Shown in pieces: positions 5,768-5,774 of a stretch of 5,774 bases of DNA (position 1 is the first letter of the stretch; each line of letters starts with the position of its first letter). The stretch covers positions 1 through 5,774 of the forward strand of contig VBQB01000296.1 of assembly GCA_005887855.1 (NCBI GenBank). The letters are read 5' to 3'. The position numbers and the translations under genes are program-made. Below the pieces are notes generated by a model, which saw only the letters and a list, made by a program, of their open reading frames with translations, ran no database searches and was not told where the DNA came from. This DNA comes from Verrucomicrobiota bacterium (GTDB lineage Bacteria > Verrucomicrobiota > Verrucomicrobiae > Chthoniobacterales > UBA10450).

Positions 5768-5774
5768 GGAAGGG
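5768..5774 (+). promoter_or_regulatory. Possible ribosome binding site of a gene beyond the window
   Basis: GGAAGGG directly follows the stop at 5765-5767 and ends the window. Its purine-rich form and position suggest a co-transcribed gene starts just to the right. This cannot be confirmed from this window. Confidence 0.25.

Overview
The window looks like chromosomal DNA from a Gram-negative bacterium that carries a 20S proteasome with a UBact-type (Pup-like) protein modifier. UBact-proteasome loci are known from Verrucomicrobiota, Nitrospirota and several candidate phyla. Verrucomicrobiota (a soil, Chthoniobacter-like lineage) is my best guess from gene style and the scarcity of strong Shine-Dalgarno sites. 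That assignment is inference, because there is no rRNA or other phylogenetic marker here.

Left third, minus strand (1426 down to 1): a three-gene operon ubact-prcB-prcA. It encodes a 58-residue ubiquitin-like tag ending in Gly-Gln, the catalytic beta subunit of the proteasome, and the N-terminal 141 residues of the alpha subunit, which is cut by the window edge. The genes overlap as TAATG and ATGA, so translation is probably coupled. The tag would mark proteins and the alpha/beta barrel would degrade them. The ligase (PafA-like), deamidase/depupylase (Dop-like) and ring ATPase (Mpa/ARC-like) are not in the window.

Divergent from ubact, plus strand (1534-2395): a secreted LysM protein with a coiled coil, followed 10 bases later by a small protein with two tandem GYF_2-like repeats, preceded by a clear AGGAGG site. 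The gap between ubact and the LysM gene holds three copies of CTTGCC at 20-21 bp spacing, a possible shared operator.

Right part: a 599-residue MsbA-like ABC exporter on the minus strand (4264-2465) converges on the GYF_2 gene across a 69-bp gap with a hairpin. Divergent from it on the plus strand is a 423-residue membrane enzyme (4496-5767). This pairs a degenerate nucleotidyltransferase-like N-terminal domain with a CDP-alcohol phosphatidyltransferase domain whose signature motif departs from the consensus. These two are plausibly envelope lipid genes. No tRNA, rRNA, CRISPR, insertion sequence or phage feature was seen. Coding density is high and no gene appears broken.
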